The notes below the pieces were generated by a model. That model was not told the DNA's origin. It saw only the letters and a program-made list of their open reading frames with translations, and ran no database searches. Of a DNA stretch of 64,000 bases, positions 48,901 through 57,579 are shown in pieces. Origin of the DNA: Yponomeuta sedellus. Taxonomy: Eukaryota > Arthropoda > Insecta > Lepidoptera > Yponomeutidae. Where the stretch lies: NCBI GenBank assembly GCA_934045075.1, contig OW203732.1, positions 19,407,889 to 19,471,888 on the forward strand, given 5' to 3'. The position numbers and the translations under genes were made by a program. The stretch's first letter is position 1. The number at the start of each line of letters is the position of its first letter.

Positions 48901-49490
48901 GGAACGAAGTTCGCTGGATCAGCTATTTATTAATACTGTTAAAAATAAATCCAACCTTTTTTCAATCGGTAGATTGGGGTGTATTAAATAAAATACTGCT
49001 GTAAAGATGTCGTATTTAGACGACAACGGTAAATGCTTCAGATTGATTACTTTGTACATTAAATAATATACTAAACAGTAAAAATAGTAATGACTAACAA
49101 TCGAACACCTGTTAAAGCGAACAATGCCGTTATTGAATGAAATATTGATAACATCGGTTAGTAGTTAACTAAACATAAGGAAAATAATTGCGATGACCAT
49201 ATGAGGGTGCTTTATAATGTAAAGTGAGAATTAAGTACCTAACAGTTTAAACTGATTTTATACGTCCGAAAGTATTTGATGTCAATTTAGATATATGTTT
49301 ATCGCTAGTCATGGCCAGTGTTATTTTTTTCTTTGAGAAATCTATTTACTTATTCTTTGTACATTTAATATTTTGTATCTAGGTTTATTCTCCTTTCTAG
49401 GCAATGAACTCGCCAACTTGTTTTGTCCCTTACCTCGTTATTCACGTTCCCATATTCGGGTGGTTTATCCACAACGACCGGTGACTCCAT
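30921..49490 (-). CDS. Samui: BAG-domain co-chaperone Samui (BAG3/Starvin type)
   Basis: Three coding exons on the minus strand in continuous phase: 49490-49434 ([19 protein letters not shown]), 32760-32619 ([20 protein letters not shown]...) and 32458-30921. Total 578 aa. Exon 3 gives [20 protein letters not shown], long Pro/Gln-rich tracts, and two small-heat-shock-protein-binding motifs of BAG3 type (IPI at 212-214, IPV at 257-259). A BAG domain lies at about 372-451 ([20 protein letters not shown] to [14 protein letters not shown]), followed by an acidic, Lys-rich tail. The BAG domain binds the Hsc70/Hsp70 ATPase domain and promotes nucleotide exchange. BAG3 proteins couple this to small Hsps and selective autophagy. 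The promoter upstream of exon 1 carries a strong heat-shock element. Intron 1 is 16.7 kb and hosts several transposons. Exon 3 has two in-frame acceptors 30 nt apart. Confidence 0.93.
32428..32460 (-). promoter_or_regulatory. Tandem in-frame 3' splice sites of Samui exon 3
   Basis: On the minus strand 'ttttgcag' (exon starting 32458) and 'ttcttgcag' (exon starting 32428) are both good acceptors in the same phase. Choice of the second removes ten residues, [10 protein letters not shown], a basic patch. Confidence 0.6.
33655..33965 (+). repeat. Two LINE 3'-end pieces ('cccagcagtgggac')
   Basis: 'Gggaggcctctgcccagcag' at about 33670 and 'ggcctgtgcccagcagtggg' at 33941-33963, the latter followed by 'gctacgtgctac' and an A-run. 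These are the 3' ends of non-LTR elements of the same broad type as 14560-14820. Confidence 0.55.
34008..34042. repeat. Perfect 12-bp hairpin
   Basis: TAGGTGCACACC (34008-34019) and GGTGTGCACCTA (34031-34042) around an 11-nt loop, directly after a LINE poly(A) tail. Confidence 0.85.
34740..34800 (+). repeat. Interspersed repeat family E
   Basis: 'Tcggacgctgcaatcacatt' then 'gttttttagatggagtagg'. Related segments lie at 35936-36030 (reverse, with 'ctagtgtgagcggagg') and 61310-61400 (forward). Non-coding here. Perhaps pieces of a LINE. Confidence 0.5.
37368..37502 (+). repeat. tRNA-derived SINE with near-complete tRNA head
   Basis: The head 37402-37472 folds as a tRNA: acceptor stem GCCCAT/ATGGGC, D arm AGCTCAGTTGGGAGAGC, anticodon stem CTGGC/GCCAG with loop ACGGTTA (anticodon GGT, threonine), and B box GGTTCGAGTGC. 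One T-stem pair is broken and no CCA follows. The body AATATTTAGCCTCTAAATAG then GTTTTTAAA is the family signature. The left flank (37368-37395) is an inverted body fragment, so this copy is also of fold-back type. Confidence 0.8.
37577..40387 (-). mobile_element. P-like THAP transposon, second family, copy B
   Basis: Reverse-oriented homologue of 19894-22335. Inverted ends (AACAGAACATAAAAAAAGAG left, with one base changed, and the matching right end) and the 8-bp duplication GTCTTAAC (37569-37576 and 40388-40395). Its THAP second exon (about 38440-38555) keeps the FPK codons lost in copy A but has an in-frame TAA soon after. It hosts a LINE insertion (38878-39642) and about 200 bp (39658-39865) that are absent from copy A. 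Confidence 0.88.
38878..39642 (+). mobile_element. 5'-truncated LINE with RNase H domain, nested in P-like copy B
   Basis: The open frame runs to a stop at 39569. It encodes an RNase HI domain ([15 protein letters not shown], then [25 protein letters not shown]) and a C-terminal Cys-His end ([31 protein letters not shown]) typical of R1/I-like LINE ORF2. The insertion is bounded by a perfect 15-bp duplication TATGCCACACCTGGC (38863-38877 and 39643-39657) and ends in AACTAACTAAC rather than poly(A). It is recent, because its frame and duplication are intact. Confidence 0.88.
43070..43105. repeat. Short hairpin
   Basis: GTAGATGATCT (43070-43080) and its perfect complement (43095-43105) around a 14-nt AT loop, in otherwise featureless intron sequence. 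Confidence 0.8.
43420..43610 (-). pseudogene. LINE ORF2 C-terminal remnant
   Basis: The minus strand reads [20 protein letters not shown], then [20 protein letters not shown]. The 'KR..G...RFKD' pattern is the C-terminal tail of endonuclease/RT-type LINEs. It is short and ends in stops, so weakly supported. Confidence 0.4.
43620..44785. other. No feature recognised
   Basis: AT-rich intron sequence with small unrelated open frames (43707-44027, 44005-44196). Nothing identifiable. Confidence 0.5.
44790..44935 (-). repeat. tRNA-derived SINE copy, reverse
   Basis: The complement reads 'ggttaccacagctcagcgta' then 'tcctag' and 'tgattgtgttgtgtggaagt', the body and tail of the family at 11635-11860 and 14078-14500. 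The tail motif also occurs alone at 34155-34178. The head is missing. Confidence 0.6.
45060..45430 (+). pseudogene. RTE-like LINE 3' end, decayed
   Basis: Plus strand ...[20 protein letters not shown], then [13 protein letters not shown], at the tail of an RTE-type ORF2, followed by 'gatgatgatatg'. Upstream pieces ([20 protein letters not shown]) are in the same frame but a stop lies between them. Confidence 0.55.
45937..48247 (-). CDS. Transib/RAG1-core-type transposase, intact two-exon gene
   Basis: Exon 1 (48229-48247) encodes MEFEVT. A 346-nt GT-AG intron follows, and exon 2 (45937-47882) is open to a stop, 654 aa in total. All RAG1/Transib core landmarks are visible: first Asp D271 ([15 protein letters not shown]), second Asp D382 (MVDGKV), zinc-binding C397-Y-I-C400, H566 and H571 ([13 protein letters not shown]), and catalytic Glu E592 ([16 protein letters not shown]). 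The region [17 protein letters not shown] is also typical of Transib-type proteins. There is no RING or nonamer-binding domain of vertebrate RAG1. Such enzymes cut and paste DNA through hairpin ends. AATAAA lies 211 bp past the stop (45720-45725). It sits inside Samui intron 1 on the same strand. I could not find paired CAC..GTG inverted ends, so it may be an old element kept intact, or a domesticated gene. Confidence 0.85.
47942..47983. repeat. GC-rich palindrome in the transposase gene intron
   Basis: GTGCTACGC (47942-47950) and GCGTAGCAC (47975-47983), with inner GCGCCTG/CAGGCGC pairing. 'Ggcgtagcac' recurs at about 48157, so this may be a small MITE. Confidence 0.7.
48752..48925 (+). mobile_element. 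Non-autonomous Helitron-like element
   Basis: Sister of 29477-29658. It starts TC, contains 'gagagcagctgaaccaattt', and carries near its end the hairpin GGAACGAAGTTC before CAGCTA. Confidence 0.6.
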
Positions 49491-49683
49491 GACTCAAATT
49501 GTCCAAGAAACAATCCAGGAAAAAAAATACACCAACAGTCTTATTCAAAAGTCACTTGGAATGTAAGTACAGTCAGTCACTTGTTTAGAAAATATTCAAA
49601 ACACTAGAGCGAACGCGTGAAAATAGCCGATATATCACTTGTGAAAAAATCGTCGTTCTCTGCACCGAAGCGTTGTTTATACT
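49434..49683 (-). other. Samui exon 1: 5' UTR and first 19 codons
   Basis: Predicted start site A at 49683 inside TCAGT, 193-nt 5' UTR, ATG at 49490-49488, donor GTAAGG after codon 19. The phase joins the conserved RGFPFDEED exon exactly. Confidence 0.8.
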
Positions 49684-49715
49684 GAATCGACGCGATACGT
49701 CGCCGCATATTTATA
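49681..49715 (-). promoter_or_regulatory. Core promoter of Samui: TATA box and initiator
   Basis: Minus-strand TATAAATA begins at 49715, and TCAGT (arthropod initiator) spans 49685-49681. The A of the initiator is 32 nt from the first T of the TATA box, the standard distance. Confidence 0.85.
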
Positions 49716-49731
49716 CGCTAGACCGTCCGCT

Positions 49732-49775
49732 TTCGAGAATGTTCCGGAACGTTCGGCAGGCGAAGCATTCGAGAA
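49732..49775 (-). promoter_or_regulatory. Heat-shock element, five contiguous half-sites plus a second cluster
   Basis: TTC-GAA-TTC-GAA-TTC with exact 5-bp periodicity at 49732-49754 (TTCgaGAAtgTTCcgGAAc, then gTTC). Just upstream of it for the gene lies GAAgcaTTCgaGAA at 49762-49775. Its inner edge is 17 bp from the TATA box. This is a textbook binding site for heat-shock factor trimers. A weaker cluster (GAAca..TTC..TTC) lies near 49948-49970. Confidence 0.9.
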
Positions 49776-49779
49776 TAGG

Positions 49780-50766
49780 GCTGTCTGTTCCACATTGGAG
49801 CGTTTACATTGCGCCGGGTAACTTTGGATTGTAAGGTGGGCGTGGTACGCGGGCAGGTAATGGATAGAGATCAAAGGCAAGGTAAGGCCTGATGGTTTGT
49901 TAGGGCTCGGGCGTACGCCTGCGCGGTTTTGGAGTCTGGTAGTTTCGCGAACATTTTCGAGTGTTCGGAAATTGTGTGGGACGGCGTTTTGGAGGTGTCA
50001 GTGCTTTTAAAGTTTTGGTTTATTTGTAACGCGTCAAAAACTTATTAAAAAAATGTCTACTTATAATTTTTTAATGCAATTTCTACGAGTGGAAATCTGA
50101 AGGGGAGGCTGGCCTTTGCCCAGCAGGTGGGACACAGCCATGGCTAATAAAAAAAATCTACGATCATTAATTTTATCGTTGTTCAACTGATTCATTCATA
50201 AACTGTTTTGTACGTGGCTTTTCTGAATTATAAATGCATTTTACATTAAGTATTTGATATGGTCTCACTGTGATGAACTAAAAACAGACCGCACAATGCC
50301 AATTAATGAGTCACAAGTCACAATTATGATGAACAAATAAGTATTTATTTAAGTATAATTATTGGGAATCGATGCAATGTTTCACAAGAACTGAATCATT
50401 ATTCAGCAAATCGACAATGCAGTTCTTAATAAGTCGCAGTATTTATACCCGTCTTCGATAGATGAGTAGGTACACTGAAACTATAGTGCTGTCTCTGTTA
50501 ATTTCTCAGAAAAGAGCGTGACAGAACGTTAATTAAGTATTTACTTAGTGAAATTCTCGATTAAGAAACTGGTCCATAATTAACTATCGATTAATCAACT
50601 TCATAAATAAAAAAAAAATATGTACAACGAAGTCGGATTTACGGTATGAGTTCAAACTCTGTTTGTATTTAACTAGACATTAATATATTCCTGTTTTTAC
50701 TAATTTACTAGAATAAGCGCAACAAAACAAAATAAGTGAAACTTTGAAATTTTTTTATAGCCTATA
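49780..50766. other. Upstream of Samui, no gene
   Basis: Promoter-distal sequence. A short LINE tail ('ggcctttgcccagcaggtgg') lies at about 50110. Otherwise nothing recognised. Confidence 0.5.
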
Positions 50767-52103
50767 CGAGGGCCACACCGAAATGATTGAGAATAAAAAA
50801 AACTACACATTTTATTTAAAAACCTATTTAGAGGCTAAAAGTTTTTAAATTTGTTCCTTAGCACGGGTTAGTGCATTAAAAATAAAAATAGTGTACACAT
50901 TTTATGTTATTTTTTTTTATTATTGCTTTTCGAAGTATTCACCATTACAATTGATGCATTTTTGCATACGATTAAACCAATCAGTAAAACAACTGTGCCA
51001 GTCTGAAGTTGGCCTATTTAAAATGGCGGAATTGTAAGCTTCGACTGCACAATCGGGGTCCTCAAATCGTTTTCCTCGCAACAAATCTTTGGTTTTTGGG
51101 AATGTAAAAAAGTCGTTGGGGCTTCAATCGGGGCTATACGGAGGATGGTCCATCAACTCAATGTTTTCGGTATTTAAATACTTGATAGTTTTCCGGGCGG
51201 TGTGGGAGCTAGCGTTGTCGTGGTGAAGGATGATGCGACGGTTTGGATTGGATTTACGAAGTTCAGCGATGACACGGGGCAAGCAAACGGTGGTATACCA
51301 ATCGGCGGTAACTGTTCTTTGATTCTGAAGTGGAACTGTCATTCATTACATGTCCTGTTTTAGCGACGAACGAAGCGATCATTTTTTTAGACACGCTGCG
51401 GGAACGAACTACTTTGGTAGGTTTTGTCTCGCCTTCGAAGACCCATACCGATTGATGCTTTCTTTTCGGTTCGTAAGAGTAGATCCAAGACTCATCACCC
51501 GATATTATGCTATAAACAGCATTTGATTGTCCTCCGTCAAAACGTTTCAGATTTTTTCGACACCAATTAACACGGGCGACCTTGTGCTCTTCTGTTAAAT
51601 TATGTGGTATCCAGCGGGAAACTAACTTTCTTACACCAAGTTCCGTATGTAGTATTGGTTTTATTGCTGTCATTCCAATCCCAAGTTCAGCCCGGATCTG
51701 CTCATATGTGACATGTCTATCTTCATGTAGTAATTCTCTGATGGCAGCGACATTCTCCGGCGTAACGGCTGTTTTTGGTCGACCTGAAGATGGAAGGGTA
51801 CTGACGGAATCACGACCTCGTTTAAATTCAGCATACCAGCAATATACGATCGTGCTTCCGTGCCATATAAACCAAAAAGTTCATAGAAGCATTCTTCTTG
51901 CAATAAACCGCGACGAAAGTTATGAAAAATTATCGCACGAAAATTTTCCTTACTGAGTTTAATTTTTATGATTTTCTAGAAATCTTTATAATGGATTAAA
52001 CGAAATAGATAACTAAAGAGGTTGCATATTCATGTTAAAAAAGAGGTTTCATCAATTATCTGCAAAAAGTATCTGATTCTCAATCATTTCGGTGTGGCCC
52101 TCG
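50767..52103 (-). mobile_element. Mariner transposon with inactivated transposase
   Basis: Perfect 28-bp terminal inverted repeats (CGAGGGCCACACCGAAATGA then TTGAGAAT; 50767-50794 and 52076-52103) flanked by TA. The minus strand encodes a mariner transposase in pieces: an N-terminal HTH region (RPKTAVTPENVAAIRELL), SGDESWIYSYEPKRKHQSVW (first D), HHDNASSHTARKT (second D) and YSPD...SPNDF (third D, the D34D spacing). At least one frameshift (about 51270-51340) and a TGA within the YSPD..SPNDF segment break the frame. The element also carries a nested SINE piece. Confidence 0.93.
50816..50893 (+). repeat. 5'-inverted SINE fragment nested in the mariner
   Basis: 78 bp: an inverted body piece (TTAAAAACCTATTTAGAGGC) joined to a forward tail that starts TTTTTAAATTTGTTCC and ends AAAAATAGTG. 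Flanked by the 12-bp duplication TACACATTTTAT (50804-50815 and 50894-50905). Looks like a twin-priming product. Confidence 0.85.
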
Positions 52104-52109
52104 TAAACG

Positions 52110-53260
52110 CCCCACCGCAGGAGATAGGCCTTCTCTCAGAGAGTATGAGCTTAATAATCACGCGTGCCCAACTAGGATTAGCAATATCAAGCGCTGAGGT
52201 ATTGGAACACCTCAGAAACTGAAGTTTCTGAAAAAAGTTTCTCAAGTTTCTCAGAAAGTCAACACGAGGCATCCTCGGGCTCACAAGTCTAGTTGGAGAG
52301 GAGAAACGCGTCGCGCATTTTCTCACACAAGTATTGGTGTCGGTGGTGGTATGTTGGTGTCTTGTTTCTGCTTGAAAAAGTGGGAGGGAGGGCGGTGCAT
52401 TAACTAACCGCATGGTGCTTGTGGGAGTTTTGGCGGAATTTAGCAAAGTAATTTTCACATTTTAATGCTATTATGGATTTCCGCAAAGTAACGCCTCATT
52501 CCATACAATACCTAAAATTTGGTATGGATTTAGCTAACGCCCTGGATTAACACACTACGTACTGCGGGAAAATATCTTATTCCCATGGGAGAATCGATAG
52601 GCCGCGGGGCACAGACAGTAGAATATAATTACAAACATCGATAGGGTAAAACATGATATCTCAAAAAGAATTTACACTTTTCAAATGTTAGCCACCTAGA
52701 CATAAACCAAGGCAATTTTGTTCAGATATTATATTTTAAGACAATGTTCTAATGATTAAGAGCTCATAACATTTGCGTACAGCTGAACAACTAATTGGCA
52801 TTTTGTCGCGATGCCAATGCGAGGTCAACGACCGAGGTCTGTAGCAGGGATATTGCAGATGCAGATATTCTGACCCAAGCGATTGCGGATTTTTTAGGCT
52901 CACATTCTCGGATGCGGATGAAGTGTTTTTGAGGACATAATTACTTTAAATACGCGAATAAATTAAAGCGATAGAACAAAGGTGAGGTTATATAATGTTT
53001 TTAAAGATAAATAAGATAAAAATAAATATGTATTGGCTCATGTAAGTATTACATTAAATGATCAAAGTAAGTAAGTTTAAGAAAAAGCAGCGGTTGTGCC
53101 TTTTCAGGTATATAAAATTGATACCGCGCTACTAAATAAATGTTCACTAGAAACACCGGCAGTGAAGATACCGTTTCCTACCTTCCTTCCTATCGGTAAA
53201 CATATCAAACGTGCACTTCCCTATCCCTACCCAATATTGTAGTAAATTATAATGGAATTG
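52110..53260. other. No gene recognised
   Basis: AT-rich sequence after the mariner. Small open frames overlap on both strands at 52022-52458 without recognisable content. Confidence 0.5.
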
Positions 53261-53763
53261 ACATCAACGCTTTTGTCTCCACTGCTGGGGCACGGCTCTC
53301 TTCCTGCATCGCAGGAAGGCTAGGCCACACTCCACCACCAGGGTGAAGTCGGGGTAAATTATAAGATTAATATATATGTATTGCCAATTGTGTAATATTA
53401 CATAGATTTAAGAATCATGGTTGTAATATTTTTCTGGTTGTGCAATAAAGTGTTATCTATCTATATGTATTTATCTCCCAACAAGAGGTATGTACTGATT
53501 GTGCAAATCCATCAATCAAATCGAAATTCATCTACTCTTAGGGCATTATTTCGGATGCGGATGTAAAAATCAATGCGGATGCGAATATCCGCACATCCAT
53601 AGTCTGAAACCGGCCTAGTGGACTGCCATCTGCTTTGTGTCCCGGGTTTGAAAGTAACTCTATAATGGGCATACTAATTAAACAATGCCATTTTGAAGAG
53701 GCTGTGAAGGGCCAAATAGCGAAAGGATAAGTGGACGAGGGTCGTAGATCGTTATCAACCCTT

Positions 53764-54125
53764 GTAGGTCCCACTGCTGGGGCACGGGTCTCTTCCTGCA
53801 TCACAGGAAGGTTAGGCCATACTCCACCATTGGGGCCAAGTACGGGTTGGTGGAGGATTGCAAGACAGTGGCGGCCCTTACTGTCAGAAGTTATCAAGGC
53901 GCCCATAAGGCCTCTGACATGGCTTAACGACTGCCATTACATGAAAACCGGTACCAACGGCTTAACGTGCTTCACGAAGCACAGAAGCGCTCGGAAAAAT
54001 GCCACTAGCAGTAGTCACGGGACGGTCACCCATCCTGCACCTTACCGCGCCTGTTGTTGCTTAACTCAAGTCATTGATTCCAATCGCTCGGTTCTCCTAG
54101 GCCACGAGCGCTTCGTAGATATAAT
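53764..54125 (+). repeat. Interspersed repeat family D
   Basis: About 360 bp, from 'cactgctggggcacgggtct' to 'aggccacgagcgcttc', closely matched by 62016-62366. A short piece of the same 5' end lies at 53268-53350. The complement begins GAAGCGCTCGTGGCCTAG, a possible A-box-like head. No protein coding evident. Confidence 0.75.
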
Positions 54126-54129
54126 AAAG

Positions 54130-54668
54130 TAATGATGTGCATTTATATAAACTAGCTCACTATTTTCAGAAGAAAAAGTATCCCATGTTAGTTCAGTATA
54201 ATTTTTTATACGTCCCACTGCAGAGCACAGGCCTTCTCTCAGACAGAGAGTACACATAACCAATTATTAACCACAAACAATTCACATACAAGGTAAAATT
54301 GCTACTAAGAGCATCAATCATACTACATCATGGAGCCAAAATAGTTTTTCTAGCGGAATGATAGACAGATTACAAAGCTTAATTGAAAGCACCAATGGCA
54401 TCCCCCGTGAAGATAAACAGCTACGTAAGAGCACACAAGTGTTTACACGACTCGCAAAGAACACTGGGAAAGAGAAGGCCGATTCGACACTGATCTATAA
54501 AAGATACCAAATGAAAGTAGGGCGTAACGTAGGTGTGGACACCCCGGGAATACGGGAATACGTAATTGATATTGGACGAAAGTACAAATAGTGAAAACCT
54601 TGGCCTTATAGGCCGATTGGCCGACAAATAACGCCCCCACTATTATGTAAGTTGGTAAAGATCTGACT
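54130..54668. other. Unidentified stretch with a small open frame
   Basis: A 77-codon frame at 54358-54591 (+) matches nothing I know. A short 'cccactgcagagcacaggcc' LINE-tail piece lies at about 54205. Confidence 0.4.
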
Positions 54669-54775
54669 ACACTATTTTTATTTTTAATGCACTAACCCGT
54701 GCTAAGGAACAAATTTAAAAACCTATTTAGAGGCTAAAAATTTCACCCATGCCGGGATTGGAACCCGCAACCGCA
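54669..54775 (-). repeat. 5'-truncated SINE with 12-bp target duplication
   Basis: Complete 3' tail and body in reverse, ending inside the T-arm. Flanked by AAAGATCTGACT at 54657-54668 and 54776-54787. It provides the uninterrupted reference for the tail of this family. Confidence 0.88.
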
Positions 54776-54789
54776 AAAGATCTGACTGT

Positions 54790-56595
54790 CAACCTCCAAT
54801 GACTGGGAAATTCGTGAAAAAAAAATCTCAATCGTATTGATATCTATTTGATAGTTCCTACATACTCGTATCTTGCGCCGCATATCATTTAGTCAAGTAA
54901 TAAACTTTTCGTTCTGAATTTAACTCAAAGAGAAGCCACTGAAAATATGTGTTACAAAATAAATCTTAATCACCGCCTACTAAATAACTTGCGACAGCTT
55001 TTGTTTAGTTTAACTAATAAAACTGTCGTTCTGATTTTAACGGAAAGAGAAGAGACGTGAAAAATATGTGTTACAAGAAGAAAAAATTGAGATTCACGAC
55101 GACTAAGAAAAAGAGAACTCGTGGAAGAGCAATAAAAAAACAACTAAAAACGAAGTTAACATCTGCTGTAACAAAAATGATCTGAATCTAATAGGTACAT
55201 GACAATGACATTGGAAAAGAAGAAAAGACATTTCTCGGGCTTCTAATGGATGAATATTTTTTAGTGCCATGCAGGCACCTATTACCTACCGAATCTTCGT
55301 ATATTAATGGTAATATCCGCATAGTTTGGGACCATTGTATTGTGCCGATACTATTTTAATGTCAAAAAGAAAATGCCCAAGCAACTACATAAACAAATCA
55401 TAACACAACTGGCAACCTCAACCAATGTTGCCAACATGACAACTGCAGCACACACGTTAGTTAGTATACAAATTCTATTTTTAACTCCGAGACATTGTAC
55501 CACTCACACGGTACTTACATTTCTCTTCATGTCAGTGGTTTTAGGCGAAACTACAACGTTGGTTATTCACAGTATATGGTTAAGTCAAAAGCACATACAC
55601 AACTCTTCGGTTCTGGAGTGCGGAGCGTTTTGCAGTAGTAGGCGGGTCCCGAGTCACAATATACCGAAATAGACGTTTTAGAATAACAAAATTATATTTT
55701 CACCCGCGTCATCGGGCGTCCAGAGTCCCAATGGCTGATTGGACTGATTGTGGAAGGGAATTCGTGATTAATTAGTCTTGTAATCAGTTCCACGTTATCT
55801 CGTTAGTTAAGGACGAATACCTGTGTGCCTGCTGAGGATGTAGGTGCTAAAAATATGTTAATAAGGTGGTTTCAGAAGGTCTAGGAGTAGCTGCACTCTT
55901 CTCTGATAATATAACAGTGGATTGTGCCTACTCTTAAGCTCGCTTAAACAGCGACGTTAAAAAAGTAGAATTGAATAGAATTAAGAAAAATTTAGAAAGA
56001 ATTTAACTGGTAACGTTGAATACGATTCCACCTGACACACTTAAAGTTTTTTAGTGATTTCATACAGATTTCCTTACACGCTACAGAAAGGTCCTGTCGA
56101 TTTTAGACTATTCACAGTTAGCTTATTCCTGACAAAATTCGATACATTTGGTTTTTACAATTTTGACGGTTTTTGGAGATCAAAGTTGTTTGAACTGTTT
56201 AATATGGTTTTTGGGCCCATTTTTATTGTGAATTTTCACCGCTCTATTGACTAGAGTAAGGCAAAGACAACTAAACAAGATATCGGAATAAGGATAGTAA
56301 CAGGATACATTGGTAATAACAATTAAAGTTTATCAAGATTACCAATATCTAACATAATTGTTCAGTTCAGACTAGCAGTAGTATTTTCTCACACAATTGT
56401 TTGACATATTCGTCTTTGATAGTATATGTGTTCCCTGCTGCTATTTATTTATTGATTTTTATTGACACACCCAACAGGCGTTAAACATATAAATGTATAA
56501 AGTACTTATCCAAATGAGAGTTAAGTCTAGTTTTACATCCAATAACAGGCGTGAACAAAATTTACATGTGAAACAGAATTTAAATAGTTATAGGT
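54790..56595. other. No gene recognised
   Basis: 1.8 kb of AT-rich sequence. Open frames at 55340-55672 and 56054-56254 lack recognisable domains. Confidence 0.45.
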
Positions 56596-56787
56596 AATTA
56601 TATCCTTTTTTTTTAATGCACTAACCCGTGCTAAGGACAATTATAAAAACCTAATTAGAGGCTAAAAATTCCACCCATGCAGGGATTCGAACCCGCGACC
56701 TCTGGCTATCCGTGGCAGAGAATAGCCAGAGGTCGCGGGTCTGAATCCCGGCATGGGTGGAATTTTTAGATTCTAAATAGGTTTTTA
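56596..56787. repeat. Fold-back tRNA-derived SINE
   Basis: A minus arm (tail, body, T-arm and anticodon arm) is joined through about 12 nt to a plus arm that starts in the anticodon arm (ATAGCCAGAGG) and ends AAATAGGTTTTTA. A single 14-bp duplication AAATAGTTATAGGT (56582-56595 and 56788-56801) bounds the whole structure. Confidence 0.88.
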
Positions 56788-56801
56788 AAATAGTTATAGG
56801 T

Positions 56802-57375
56802 CAAAATATCGCAAGTATGTGCCGAAATAACCTCAATCAATTCGCCAGCAAAAACAGAATCTTGAAAAAATTTTTTTTTAACTTTTATAGTTTAGGACTT
56901 ATCTTCGTTATTTACTCTTGTTACTCTTGCAGAACATGCAGGACCAAAGAGGTCGTGAACAAAGAGGTTAGAGGACAGGTATCTATCAACGTCGAAACCT
57001 GCGCGGTATCTAAGCCAGTAAGAGGAAAGTCCTTGAAGGCCGCCCACGGGCATGCATCAGGGCTGCCCACGACTAGACCATGTGGTTTGTGCACTCTGCA
57101 GTTAGCTGCACTGCGTGGGTTGGACACGTGCTGAGGGTTGGCAGTTTTGTTAGATATTGTACAAAATTTACTGTCTATGGTCAGTCAACGTACAAAACCT
57201 AGCCCACTCAAACGTGGCGCAGTCGGTTAAAACGAAATTGTATATATAGTTTAGAACGTACTGTTAGGGACTTTTATACCAGATGTATTTTTTTTTTATT
57301 GAATCTTAGTTTCGTCAATCAAATTTAATTACAAAACTATTTGCATCAGGATGAGTGGTTTTTTTTGTAGCTTTA
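56802..57375. other. Unidentified open frame region
   Basis: A 105-codon plus-strand frame (56817-57134) is open, and also on the other strand. It shows no domain I recognise. Confidence 0.35.
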
Positions 57376-57570
57376 TGTAACGATGCAAACCTCTTTCCAC
57401 AATTTTTTATATTTCATTCATTCTGTCTCATCATATTCAAATCAAAATTTAAAAGTTTTATTACTAATGATAGTTATCTACAGTTTTATTTTAAATGAAC
57501 ACAGTGCTTTGATGTTCCCAATTTTTTTTTATTTAACCCCAAGAACCCTTTCACTGGCGCCCAACGTGGG
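57376..57570 (+). mobile_element. LTR with tRNA-Lys-type primer-binding site (LTR retrotransposon remnant)
   Basis: TGGCGCCCAACGTGGG (57555-57570) is the standard complement of the tRNA-Lys 3' end used as primer by many Ty3/Gypsy and BEL elements. Just upstream, TGTAACGATG at 57376 to ..CCCTTTCA at 57553 fits a 178-bp TG...CA LTR. A related LTR-like start, TGTAACGGTGCAAACC, occurs at 18139. No gag or pol follows, so only a remnant remains. Confidence 0.5.
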
Positions 57571-57579
57571 CGCTACTAT

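Larger units (their letters stand above)
32761..49433 (-). other. Samui intron 1
   Basis: 16.7 kb. The contents are listed separately: hairpin 34008-34042, repeat family E, SINE 37368-37502, P-like copy B, LINE pieces, the Transib-type gene 45937-48247 and a Helitron-like element 48752-48925. Stretches 32800-33650, 34100-34730, 34810-35930, 36040-37360, 40400-43060 and 48930-49430 show nothing I can name. An open frame at 34943-35338 matches no family known to me. Confidence 0.6.

Noticed and set aside
54358..54591. 77-codon plus-strand frame
   Set aside because: No recognisable domain, splice context or neighbour. Too short to support.
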